From Neelides folsomi (Eukaryota; Arthropoda; Collembola; Neelipleona; Neelidae), in assembly GCA_034687125.1 (NCBI GenBank), contig JAQGBZ010000127.1:62001-126000 (forward strand): a stretch of DNA of 64,000 nt, read 5' to 3'. Below, one piece after another: positions 37,669 through 49,400 of this stretch. The position numbers were made by a program, and so were the translations under genes. The notes under the pieces are model-generated. The model saw only the letters and a program-made list of their open reading frames with translations. It was not told where the DNA came from and did not search any database. Every line of letters begins with the position of its first letter. The first letter of the stretch is position 1.

Positions 37669-38130
37669 ATTATAGCACTAATATAATTAGAATTTAAAGA
37701 TGGATTGTAATTAATTCAACCAAAGGAAAGGATTGAATTTTTGGAGTTGGAAATTCCAACTTGGAATTGGAATTGAAAAATTGGAAACGAGAAACGAACG
37801 AGTGTGAAAACACAAATTTTCCTCCACTGATATTGGCTTTTAGCGTTTGCTTGATTGAAAGATGCTGCATTGTCTTTTATTGCTGACTATGCGTTGCGCT
37901 TAAAATTTCCATTTTTAAATATAAATGAACAAACGTGTTTGTTTATACAAAATTCCGATAGGATATTGTAACATGACATATTTATTATGTTTTTATTACA
38001 AGAAACTAGCATTCTCATGACCAAGTTTTTAACATTTTTATTACCAGTGCAAATTGAATGATTAAAATACATCATCGTTTTAATTAACATTATATTAAAA
38101 TATATTTCTTGTGCGGCTTCCTACAATATT
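37669..38130. promoter_or_regulatory. NUDCD1 promoter / caspase 3' UTR spacer
   Basis: 462 bp between the NUDCD1 start and the caspase stop, both on the minus strand. From 37730 to 37800 there is a run of repeated ttggaattggaa-like words next to the NUDCD1 start. No other element identified. Confidence 0.45.
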
Positions 38131-39765
38131 TCATTTCTTACGAAAGTAAATTTGCCGCATTAATGTTGATGTAACAAATGGGATTTGTTTTTTCATGTTT
38201 TGGACAGAATTACTCGAATAAGATTCATAATCGAGACCCACCTGCAAAAGCAATATTTATTTGATCGATATTGGATAAATAAAATTCATAATTCATATTA
38301 GTGTAATATTATAGTATAGTAGTTCATTATCCATATTAAGCTTGATCAAATAATTCAATATGATTTTAATATTTAACAAAAACACCTTTCTGGATACAAT
38401 TGTAAGAAGAGTCATGAAATCTCTCTTTTGGTCATCGCTCTTCTTTGACTCATTTTTTAACACTTCGCATACTGCTTGAATAAACCATGATCCCATTGAT
38501 GTATTTCTCCACGAAAAATATCCTGAAAATCATTAATTACTCTTAAAAACATGACTGAAGATTAAGGAGATTAAACCTTGAGAAATATGAAATATCAAGA
38601 GAAGGATCGTACCAGGGACACAACTGAAAGCCATGATGAAATCAGCCCTATTTGGAATCCTGTAATTTTCTTTGATCAATGAACCAGCGTCAACTTCACA
38701 TCTTCCTTCTTTTGATGAACAATTATTAACCAGTGTAATGCCATCATCATATTCTTCTCCTTGGCATGCCTACATTTTATGTTTAGGTTAGGTTAGGTAA
38801 TTTTAGGTGATTGGGATATAAAATTATGATTTTCAACTGTTGAAAAATCGAATTTGTTACCTGAAAGAGAAAAATTTTTGGTTTTCCTGCTAAAGTTGTA
38901 CAACGTTCGGCAGTAAAAGGATCCCAAAAGCCTTTTGGATCAAATTTGATTCCGTCAGATGTATAAATTGAATTTGTTTCTCCATGCGAGAGGACCTGGA
39001 ATTAAATACAAAATATCATGCCTTACTACTTTAATCCATTCATTAATTAAAATGATTTATATTTATTCCTTTTTACAGCAATAAGAAGACAATCGTATTG
39101 TGAATGATCCATTTTGCATACTACATAAAAATAAGAAATAAATGATAACATCTAATAAGCTATGCCTCCACCTCCACCACCATCATTAAATGCATTTGTA
39201 ATGTATGCGTATTACGGGAGTCAATAATCGTTATTGTTTTATAGTAATTTGAATCGTCATAAACTTCAACTTCGAATCCCAAAATTGTTAGTGTCCGCTT
39301 GAGATTTTCTTTATCGACATCAGTTCCGTGCCGAGTTGGGAGCTCACGCGTGTTGAAATTCTTTTTATAAGAACAATTGAAATGCATATTAATGTATAGC
39401 AAATTATGGATGTGTTTACTTTGTTATTAAAAATGACTGCTTTTCCCCGTTTTTCATGTTTCATGTTATATTCTTCGTCTTCTTTTCTAGTCGGCATATC
39501 TGCACATAAAGTTGCGTCCCCCAAAAATGTAGAGATCCTGTAAAATCAGTTTTAAATATTTTTAGTGTGTATTAATTGGTATAAAGCCAACCTTCCACAT
39601 ACACTTCCATTTTTATATCTTTCTATTAAAATAAAATTTAATTATTGCATCAATGAGTTTCAAATGTTTTTTGATCTTTTACCATCCTCTGGAATCTGGA
39701 ATGTCTGAACAAGCCTCGCTTTGTGTTGTTTCATTCTCGTTTGAATTAAGATTTGAATCGCCCAT
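38131..39765 (-). CDS. Effector-type caspase (C14 cysteine protease)
   Basis: Executioner caspase: cleaves after Asp during apoptosis. Exons: 39683-39765, 39420-39537, 39216-39360, 39077-39120, 38861-38995, 38613-38769, 38386-38522, 38131-38241; 309 residues with a short prodomain, so effector rather than initiator type. Catalytic His in VLSHGE (about residue 134) and catalytic Cys in QACQGE (about 177). Other family blocks: KRGKAVIFNN, RHGTDVDKENL, a possible inter-subunit Asp-rich stretch EEYDDG, small-subunit FIMAFSCVPGYFSWRN with GSWFIQAVCEVL, and the end PFVTSTLMRQIYF. The start ATG at 39765 is in frame only if a 31-nt candidate exon at 39592-39622 is skipped; including it requires the ATG at 39734 in another frame. 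Symbol withheld because orthology among caspase-1/3/7-like proteins is not clear. Confidence 0.93.
39592..39622 (-). other. Candidate 31-nt alternative microexon of the caspase gene
   Basis: Bounded by an aatag acceptor and a gttggc donor on the minus strand. Including it between exons 39683-39765 and 39420-39537 would hit a stop from the first ATG, but gives an open frame from the ATG at 39732-39734 (starting MKQHKARLVQTF). The coding length is then again 930 nt. The donor is weak, so the exon may not be used. Confidence 0.35.
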
Positions 39766-40889
39766 TTATGATTCGTTTACTCGTTTAATAATAGACAAAA
39801 TCGAAATTCAATAACTGACATAAAATTGGCAAGAATAATATCGTTAAAGATTTTCCCTAATATTGTACTCACAATCCAATGGCTAATAAAATAAACGACT
39901 GATAAATGACTCATAATAAAAATAATAATTCACATTCTACCTATAAGTATTATAATGAAATAATGATATGATTAGGTATCAAATAATCTTATATTTGAAT
40001 TATATGTAGAGTACATTACCTACATTACATATTTATCTACATACATAAATAAGCCTGCTAAAAACTCCAATATGTGTACGTTTGTACAAGTACCATTTAA
40101 CTAGGTATCAAATAATGTCTATGTGTAGGTGTACTGATACTGACAAGAGAGTACCAAGAATTACAAAGCAAAAGTAATATAGAACTTGTAGACTGTAACA
40201 ATCGGTCAGTCTTTTATCGTTCTTATAGATTACATTTAACGATCTTACAAAGTAAATATTTTTGCTTAAATAAGGTAAATAAGAAGAAACAGGCATATTT
40301 TATTTTTAACACATTTAATCATTGTAGTTGAACTATACCATTTCTTAGCTTAAATACAGTAGTCCTGCACACATTACGTGCAGATATTATATGATTTTAA
40401 ATATCTAAAAGCAAGAGTAATATGATATAAAAATAACATTACAAAGGTCGTAAGTTGATTATGATTACTTATTTCATTACAATATGTCATATATGTAGGA
40501 TCTAGGATAAGTATGGTTTGGATTGCTCATAAGTACTAATATTATTTTAGGTATATACAAAAATCCTTTCATAAAGCATAATATAGTAATATAAATATTT
40601 AAGTACTTAGGAATGTTACGTATGTTACTATTACGGGTTAGTAAGCAAACCCTATATTAATACTTACATGCTTATGAAACACATGATTAAAGCTAACATA
40701 GTTAATAAGATTATTAAATACCTATACATAAATGGGTTGGTTCCATTTTTAAAGATTAAGTGGTCTTGAATAACTTATTTAGTTTAGAATTATAAAAACA
40801 AATTGGTCGACATATTTAAAACAAAATTTACACTTATTATTTGATTTATTATTTCATATATTAATATTAATTAATGTTTTTAAGAAATA
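39766..40889. promoter_or_regulatory. Divergent promoter region, caspase / arylsulfatase
   Basis: About 1.1 kb of AT-rich DNA between head-to-head genes (caspase on the minus strand, arylsulfatase on the plus strand). Apart from hosting both promoters, nothing is recognisable; the frame at 40108-40296 lacks support. Confidence 0.5.
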
Positions 40890-43305
40890 ATGGCGTTCCC
40901 TTTAAAAAAATTTACAATTATTTCAATATGGTTTTTTCAAGCTGTAATGATATCTTCATCGACTTCAAGTGAATCAAGAGTGCAAAGGCCAAATATAATT
41001 TTTATTCTTGCGGACGACGCGGTATTAAAAAATTAATAACAAATCTTATATATTATTTAGAGTATGTATATTTATAAGTAACTAGTACAATTGTGTAGAA
41101 GTAGAATAATTGTAATACATTATGATTTTATTAGGGTTGGAATGATTTCAGCTTTCATGGTTCGCCACAAATTCCTACACCAAATATTGACAGTTTGGCC
41201 CTTAATGGAATTGTACTCAATAGTTATTATGGAGCCCCTTTATGTACACCATCCAGAGGGTCAATGCTCACTGGAAAGCATCCAATACACTTGAGTGGGT
41301 TAATTTCATCCATTTGTGTTAATTTATAAAGTAAATATTTAATTTCCTGTAAACTATATTAATTAATGGAAATGATCAATTATTTGTTGATTAAGAGCTC
41401 CAACATTATGTTATAATGGGTGGAACGGCTGATGGACTTCCTCTTAGCAATAAACTTTTACCTGAGTATCTCAAAGAGCTTGGATATTCAACTCATTTAG
41501 TAGGAAAATGGCATCTTGGTCATGCTAAAAAAGAATATACCCCAACTTATAGAGGATTTGATTCGCATTTTGGATACTGGCTAGGAAAACAAGATTACTA
41601 CGATCATTTTTCAGAAGACGGGGTCTGTAGATTATATGATAATGCAAAACATTATAAAAAACAAGGTGTATAAATATTTGTATTATCTAAAACAATATCT
41701 TAAAATTTAGGATAAATGGGGTTACGATTTTAAACGAGATCTTGAACATGTTTACGATGGTGTTTTTGGAGAATACAAGTAACAATTTTAATATCCAATT
41801 ATACGTATTACAAGATATGATATTCTTGTTAGCTATTCTATGTAGTTAATTATTTATAAATATAAATTTCTTTTTGATATAATTTATGTTTTACACTTTA
41901 GTACTGATCTTTTTACAAATGAAACTGTGAGGTTAATAGAAAAACACAACATTGAAAATCCATTGTTTATGATGATTAATCACATTGCACCTCATTCAGC
42001 TAATCATTACCGCCCACTCCAAGCGCCACAAGAAAATATTGATAAATTTGCTGACACAATTGAAGACGTTAATAGACGAGCATATGCTGGTTTGTAAATA
42101 TCTGTATTTAGGATTTTCTATAAAATTCATTTCTTTAACTTTTTTATATGAATAGGAGTAATGGACAAATTAGACGAATCTGTTGGTTTAATTGTGAAAG
42201 CATTAGGAGAAAAGGGGATGTTAGAAAATTCTATCATTATTTTTTCAAGCGACAACGGAGGAGCTCCTGAAGGATTTGATATGAACTTTGGATCCAATTG
42301 GCCTCTCAGAGGAGTAATATCAACATTATGCTATTAATTTAAACGGACATTAACTAATTAATTAAAAAATTAATATAAGGTGAAAAATACATTATGGGAG
42401 GGTGGAACAAGATTAGCGGGTTGCATTTGGAGCCAACTCCTTCCAAATAGAGTTTCGAAGGAATTGATGCATGTTGAAGATTGGCTTCCTACTCTCTACG
42501 AAGCGGCCGGTATTGATAGTTAAATATTTGCTTTGTAGTCAATTATTCATCTATAATGATGCTTTTGAATGATTATAAAGGTGGTGATTTGGAAAAAATT
42601 GGAGAAATTGATGGATTGAGCAATTGGGGAACATTAAAAGGAGGACGTTTGTCAATGAAAAAACAATTTTTGTATAATATTGACGACGCTTATAACAACT
42701 CAGCAATTCGTTACGAGAATTGGAAGCTTATTCAAGGTTCCCATTGTCGATTTAAAAAAAATCAACATGCAGCATAAAAATTTATATCCTTTATGAATTT
42801 TAACTTTGTAGGAAACACTTCAACAGATGATTTAGGTGGAGGAAATTGGGACAATTGGTATGGGCCTTCTGGAAGAATAAGTGACATTAGGAAGCTTATT
42901 CCGGCCATTAAAGAAAGTCACGTATCAAGGGCAATGGAAAAAGCAGGAATTCGGACGAACGAAGAGCAAATTCTTGCACAGAGACAGAAAGAAGCTGAAT
43001 TATTGTGCGAACAAGGTCCCGTGGTTCACTGCGATCCATACAACAAACCATGTCTATTTAATATCAACGATGATCCTTGTGAGAGAAAAAATCTTGCAGA
43101 TGACGAACCCCAAATGGTAGAATTTTTATTGGATCGGTTGAGTCAATTAAATTCTACGGTTTTACCGCCAATTAAAAGATATAATGACCCAAGAGGTGCT
43201 CCAATTCACAATTCATACACTTGGACGAACTGGAGAGATTTTACCGATAGTTGTGGAGCAAAAAAGGATACCATTTGTTCAGTGTTTAATATTGAAGGAC
43301 AGTGA
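40890..43305 (+). CDS. ARSB: Arylsulfatase B-like sulfatase
   Basis: Secretory/lysosomal sulfatase; arylsulfatase B removes 4-sulfate from N-acetylgalactosamine in dermatan and chondroitin sulfate. Exons: 40890-41021, 41135-41294, 41396-41667, 41711-41778, 41902-42089, 42156-42313, 42380-42509, 42581-42736, 42812-43305; 585 residues. An N-terminal signal peptide ([16 protein letters not shown]) precedes [15 protein letters not shown], which supplies the metal-binding Asp pair. The formylglycine site CTPSR is at about residue 81, followed by LTGKHP. GKWHLG, INHIAPH and SSDNGG carry other active-site residues. The C-terminal exon holds WTNWRDF and several cysteines. Related ARSI/ARSJ genes cannot be fully separated from ARSB by eye. 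The exon 3 acceptor (ttaag) was chosen because it alone keeps the frame. Poly(A) signal at 43478-43483. Confidence 0.93.
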
Positions 43306-43922
43306 AATGCTTTATTCTTATTAATCATACCACACCAATACCAATTTAAAAAGTTTTAAAAGAATTTCATGATGTGTTTATTTTAAAAGTGATAAAAGTC
43401 ATATTTGGATACATTTGTATTATTAAATTAATAACCCGATTAATAATTATAATACGATTAGTGGCACTTTATTTACAAATAAATACATAAAAGTATTCAG
43501 TATTTTTTAGATATTCCGATTAGGTATAAGTTCATTCTTCTTTACACTAATGACAATTGTTGTACGAGTACTCGTATTTAATTTTTAGTCAACTACATAT
43601 ACTTGATCCGCTGTTAATGGTTAAGATTAATTTATCATCATTATCACAAAATCATGCCTCCAAACACTGCTCATAAAAAGAAATAAAAAGTGACCACAAT
43701 AAAAAGTGATTGATAGTGCAATAACAATTAAGTCTACTCATTTTTTTTATCATTGCTTCAATTTCTATGAACTGGCCTTCTTATAGTATTAGAAAAATGA
43801 AGAAAAAGCAATAAAAAATAACAATGAAAGATGAAAGAATTTCTCTCACATCAAATTCCTACTAAACATTTAAGGAAATAAAGAGCCAAATGATATCCAT
43901 TGATCATAATTGTGGTTATAAG
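43306..43922. other. Convergent spacer arylsulfatase / SH2D4-like
   Basis: 3' UTRs of the two convergent genes. AATAAA at 43478-43483 (+) probably ends the arylsulfatase transcript. Nothing else supportable. Confidence 0.55.
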
Positions 43923-45548
43923 TTAAGGCAGCATCGGCACAACTCCTTCGTTTCTCTCCAGCGGCTGCCCCAATTTTTCTCCTCCAAGCTTCGAGAGCGG
44001 CGCGTGTGTGTGATGAAGAAGAAGTTCCTCAACGCTTCCGTGACAATTCTTCACGCCGCTTGCACCCAACAACTTGTAATTCCCCTCGCGAGCTTCGATC
44101 AAGAAATGCTTGCAACGCTTTCGACACTAATAAAGCAATCAACTTGGATTAAAGACCTGTATAAGTGTATGTTATACTAGTGAGTAGTTATGAATCAAAC
44201 GGTTGGTGAGAGATTCGGTTCATAGTGATTGATGGTAACCTTGTAAGAAAGCGCATAACCCCAAATTCGATTACTCAGCCGCACAATGTACGTCCCTATG
44301 TTGGCATTCGCAAGCACCCGTTCCGCTTCCAATCTGCTCACTAGACCTATAAGTGGAAACAAGATCCCCATATGTTTTCATCACTAATCTTTTACTCTCA
44401 CTCTTCATCTTCTACTCATCATTCAGATAATATACTAATGTACGCAGATATAGTACTGAAAGTATTCATACATCTTTAATTATATAAATTCAAATTAATT
44501 GTTCAATACAAAAGATTACGTCCTAATTAACACTTTCATTTTTCTTTAATTGAAAGTAAATGTGAATTTGGGTAAATATTGTAAAATAAATAAATCACAG
44601 GGTCGGTTTATGTATTTTTAACTTACCGAAAAAGTAAGGAGCAAATATTTTTGTCTCTTGGTCAAACAACCGTGATTTGATCATTTCAGGTCCCTTGAAC
44701 CATTCGAGAATTTCTTTCTCGTTCCTTGGCTGGTCTTCAAGGAATTTGAGCTCGTCTTCCAAACAGCATACGAAATCTTTATTAATCTGTTCTTCTCCTC
44801 CCTTTTGTTTGCTCAGGGATTCCCACCTGGCAATGTGGGAAGCAACCGATCCGATGTTGATGATCTCTTCATAGTCAACTTCCCCTGTGGATTTCACGAC
44901 ATTCAAAGACTCCTTCCCGGCTTCTTCTGCCGCCCTGAGCCAAAAACTTTCCCTTTTCTTCAGCTTTTCTCTCGGAGAGTTTCCTTCAGGCTCCGGGGAA
45001 ACTTCCTTTTCACTTGACTCCGTCGTGCATTGCCCCTTGTCTCCACTTCCAGAAGACACGAGGGAGTCAGACAATTCACTTGAGCCTTCCTCTGATCTCT
45101 CTTCGCATTCTTCCACTTTGGACAATTCCTTCGAATGGTCTTTGATTCCAAACGAACTTTTGGCTTCAATTAAATTATTATTCGCGTCAATCCGACATTC
45201 TTTTTTCTCATCGTCCTCTTTTAGATCGTCGATGAGCTTGAGCTTTGAATGCAGATCTTCAAGAATATTTTTATCGAATCGGAAATGATCCTTTTCGAAT
45301 ACTTGCCTATGGTCCAAATGTTCCACCATGGCTCGTCCTGTTGTAATCACTTCTCGTCTTTCTCCGCACACCTGAGTTAACACTCTTCCAGAATGGTCAA
45401 GGAGGAAGGTGACTCTCCTTGAGTATTTTTTCCTCGGAGGATTCACGGCTTCAAAGTGTTTCCACTTTCTCACTTGACGGGCCCTGGTCGCGGCGTGCTC
45501 CGCGTCTTCAAGGAACTCGTGGAAACAGAATGCTCGTTGAGAGTGCAT
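43923..45548 (-). CDS. SH2D4A: SH2 domain-containing protein 4-like adaptor
   Basis: Cytoplasmic phosphotyrosine-binding adaptor. Exons: 44627-45548, 44240-44346, 43923-44126; 410 residues (SH2D4A about 454). The SH2 domain is C-terminal: APYFFG (end of exon 1), then TYIVRLSNRIWGYALSY containing the phosphotyrosine-binding Arg in IVRLS, then KHFLIEAREGNYKLLG, then an SVEELLLHH helix. The remaining N-terminal part is charged and Glu/Ser-rich; EILEWFKG just before the SH2 domain parallels IIRWFKEE in SH2D4. The start is uncertain. A strong donor (gag|gtgagt) at 45566-45567 ends a 40-nt candidate exon beginning with ATG at 45607, which could splice to an acceptor inside the first exon (45505) in frame. 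Confidence 0.86.
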
Positions 45549-45567
45549 TTGCTGAGCTCAGACTCAC

Positions 45568-45607
45568 CTCCTTTATTAAGACTAGGGAGGTAATGAGATT
45601 CGACCAT
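45568..45607 (-). other. Candidate alternative first coding exon of the SH2D4-like gene
   Basis: ATG at 45605-45607, 13 codons (MVESHYLPSLNKG) and a consensus gtgagt donor. It ends in phase 1, matching an in-frame acceptor ttgaag at 45506-45507 within the main first exon. It would replace the first 14 residues of the longer-exon model. Which start is used cannot be told from sequence. Confidence 0.4.
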
Positions 45608-45621
45608 GGCCACCCCACGAT

Positions 45622-45650
45622 AATAATAATAATATGATATTATTATTATT
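45622..45650. repeat. AAT/ATT microsatellite palindrome
   Basis: aataataataatat, one g, then its exact reverse complement. A perfect 14-bp inverted repeat built from trinucleotide repeats, just upstream of the possible start of the S2HD4-like gene (SH2 adaptor at 43923-45548). Confidence 0.85.
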
Positions 45651-46470
45651 GTTCGGCTTTCCACATTGGGAAGGTCGGAGTGGTTGAGGTGAGGAGTCGA
45701 GCGTGGCGACCGCTTCCTTGCCCACACTTTCCCGATCTCTCTCACTCATTAGGTGATTCCTCCCTCGCGGCTCCGCTCTCCAACCCTCATAGTTTCACTC
45801 AACGAGGAGCGAATGAATGAAAGTGATAATGATTTATTAAAGAAGTTAATGGTTTAGAAACAACAGCGATCTCTGCATAAAAAGTAAGATGATGGAAGGC
45901 TCATCGCTCTTATGATTCGACGTGAGTTAACAATCGAGACACGTTAAATGATGATGATGAGAAATCCTCTTATTTCAAAAGAAATTTCAACAATGTATTT
46001 TACCTATAAACATACTTTTTATGCCGGTTCAGAAGAAACGTTCTATTAGAAGATTTGAGCTTACATAGCGTAAAAATACGAGTTTGTTAATAAGTTATTC
46101 CTTTTAATACATTAAATATATTGCTAGTTAAACTCTCGAGTTATAAAAGTAATAAATATTGTTAATCTTATTGTTAGTTAGTGCAGTAATATTAAGAAAT
46201 GTGAATAGGTATTAGGAATGGTTGAGATTAGGGAGTTAAAATTGTATAGAATTTGATCAGTATTGTAAATGTTTTCATGGGCAATAACTGGTAAGATGAT
46301 TGAGCAGTAAAAGTTCAGTGAAATTATAGCTTATTTATTTAATTATGATATTTAGTACTTACTCACTTACATTTAGATAATTGAAAATTATTTAAACTCG
46401 CTCAAGTAGATTAGTAGATGATTTTTTAAGTAATAATTTACTACCATTTTAAATTATAATAATTAAACAA

Positions 46471-49400
46471 TTATAGATTTAAAATGTATTCAAATGATTT
46501 TAGTCCATCAATTTCCATTTTGTCCTTTTTCTCTAAGTTCATCATCCAATTCTAAAATATTAAATTTTAGTTGATAAAACATTTTTAAAAAAAATTAAGC
46601 TGTAGACACTGTAGAACTGTAGACGTTTTGAAACAAGTAACATTGTATATTTTATGTATTAAAATTCAAAAGGCTGAATACCTTGAATCTGAGGCAAACT
46701 ATTTTTTCAAGCTCTTCTCTTTGTTCTTTGGTTTTTAGACGATGTTCCATAAGACGTTGCCAATCTCGATACATTTTACCATTTAATTCAATGTTCTGTT
46801 TCAAAAAATTGGCATTTAATATAAAAGTATGAATCAATATTAATTATAATCTATTTTCTAACGTTAGGCTTGAGTTTGAAATAACTGCAAATAATTTCCA
46901 TGCATTTAGATACAAATAAATAAGCGATTGTTTCAAAGTCAAGCCTAACCTTTGGAAAAATAGACTATAAAGTACTTATTGTTATTATATATTCCAAATG
47001 AAAACAGGCTTGAGTTTGAACAAACCGCTTAATAATTTCCAGCGATACCAATTTAGTTTACTGATACATTTAGGTGTAGTTTGATAAATTAATAAGATGT
47101 TATTTTTTATAATGCTAAATGAGGATGGTATTGATGAAGGAGGAAATAGGGGACGGGAAAACTGGGCTTTGGCTGTCCTTGTTGTCCTTGGTGTGGTGAG
47201 AAGGGAGGATGGTCTTCCACAAAGAGAATTGGGGCGGAGGATCGGCTTGAACATGATGGGCTGTTGGAGTCCCTAGAGGCTGGAGACGTCCTTCTCGCCT
47301 CGTGGCGGCTTCATGGGAGGATTGGAGATTTGGGGAAGCATCTTGGGAAACATCTTTGGGCATTTTTGTTTTTTAAAATTATCCATTTTATAAATAAATA
47401 GTAAAATGAAATTAAAATAAAATGAGGCAAGTGAAATTGATTGAAATTTAAAAGAACTTATTGAAATAAACTAAATATAACTAAACTTAAATTTATTAAA
47501 CTAAATGAAACTAGAATTAACTGAGATAAACAATTAAATTCTTTATTGTCGATCAGCTTAAAAAGAACTTTTGTCTTTGTATGAATTTATCAAACTACAC
47601 CTAAATGTATCAGTAAACTAAATTGGTATCGCTGGAAATTATTAAGCGGTTTGTTCAAACTCAAGCCTGTTTTCGTTTGGAATATATAATAGTAATAATT
47701 TAGGTATTGTAATCAAGTAAAAGAAAATTCGATTGATTACTTTTTTAAATTCCAAAGGAAGAGGTAATGAATTTTTTGCGATAGAGCCGTTCATTTGGAA
47801 AGGAAAAGATATTACCGAAAAATCATCTAAACTTAATTTTTTCCACACTCGTTGCTCTTCATTTTCCTCCATTTGTCCACCTTCCGTTTCTAAATGTTAA
47901 AGCATAAAACTCGAGTACATAAATACGTGTAATTAGTGATCATTCAAAAACCACAAAAATTATTTAACCAACCAATACAAAAAGGTGAATCCCATTTAGA
48001 AATCGCATTTGAGATTGAAGCTAATTGCATATGAGTTTCCAAATTAGGATAATTGGTGTTATATGGGCTTAAGGTGATGTTTTCATTTTTGCATCCACCC
48101 AGAAATGGTCGATTAGGCGTATGAATGAAAAATCGACAATTGATGCAATCGCTATCCAAGATGTCAAAAAAACACAATAATATAAATAAATATATTTTTG
48201 CAAAATAGAATTATTAACTTCCTATTAATTATAATCAAACAAAAATTTTATTTAATTATTGAATACATTGTATGATTAATAAAAGTTATGTTAACTTACG
48301 AGATAACAAGCTGACGACAAATGGCATAAATTGATGTGTTTTCACATGCCGAAACTTTAAGCACTTTCTTTACTACCCCAACGAAAACCTTTCCGTTGTT
48401 ACATTTATTCAGAGTCGCGGAACTGAGTAGTTGTGGAGCGTAAATAAATGATTCGGTACACCGATGGATCTTTAAATTAACCATCATAGGAATTTTGTTC
48501 AATAGAACAGTTTGCTCATTTACAGTTGATACGCAAATGCTAAATGTACACCAGCTAAATGTACAGGATTTTAAATTAGTAATTTGCTCAATGTGGTTAA
48601 ATTTTTAAAAGTAAAAAGTATCTGTATATGGATTAGTAAGATATTAGTTAATTTTATAAACCCGTTAGGTGGATCAAGAAGATTTGACACTATTTTGTTA
48701 TCTTGGGCCACATAAGAATTCTGATTGGAACTGAGCCCCGTCAAAATCTTTATTTTTTCGGAAACTTCCAATGTTGAATAAGGTCCAAATGGATTAATGA
48801 TTAAATGATCCCGAACCCATAAAACAAGTTTTCTCCTATCCAAAGTCTGTTTATCAGGGTCATAATGAACTTCTTTCCAAAATTGTTCCCTCATCAGGAT
48901 TTTATCAAAGTCTTCCAGATCTTGTGGAGCTTTCGAATCTTTATCACCAGGTTTGACCCAAGCCGCAATGAAAATATTCAAACTTTTAACCACGCTCATT
49001 TCAATTCGATCAAAATCACCATTTTCATTTCCAGCCGTAAGGAGACTTATGATTTCTTCGAGACACGTATGAACAAAATCATAATGGATTTTCTCTGCAG
49101 GTTGTTTGATGTTGTTTTCTTCCTCTGCAGCCTCAGCTGCTTCCGTCCATTCTTTCGTTGGGCTCCATTCGGAAGTGTTCCTTGGGGAAAACCCCTTGGA
49201 AGAGTGACGGAGCTTTTTGTGGAGTTTATTAAAATGTTGAATGAATAAGAAAAGAATAAACCCATCAAACGGAACGGAAAGCCCTGTGTCTAAGCTTGCT
49301 TTTTCTTCCGGGTTAATTTGAATATCTTCGCAACTTTTGTCTTTTTCAATGGTCAAGTTGTCATCTTGGAAGAGGTGAAAATATCGAAAATAGAACCAAC

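Larger units (their letters stand above)
45549..46470. other. Spacer SH2D4-like promoter / TBCCD1 3' UTR
   Basis: Contains the candidate first exon described at 45568-45607, a 14+14 bp AAT-repeat palindrome at 45622-45650, and GC-richer DNA to about 45,820 that is probably the SH2D4-like promoter. The rest is AT-rich without a feature. Confidence 0.5.

Noticed and set aside
43890..44180. 96-codon + strand frame downstream of the arylsulfatase
   Set aside because: It is the antisense of the SH2-domain terminal exon, which has clear homology on the minus strand.
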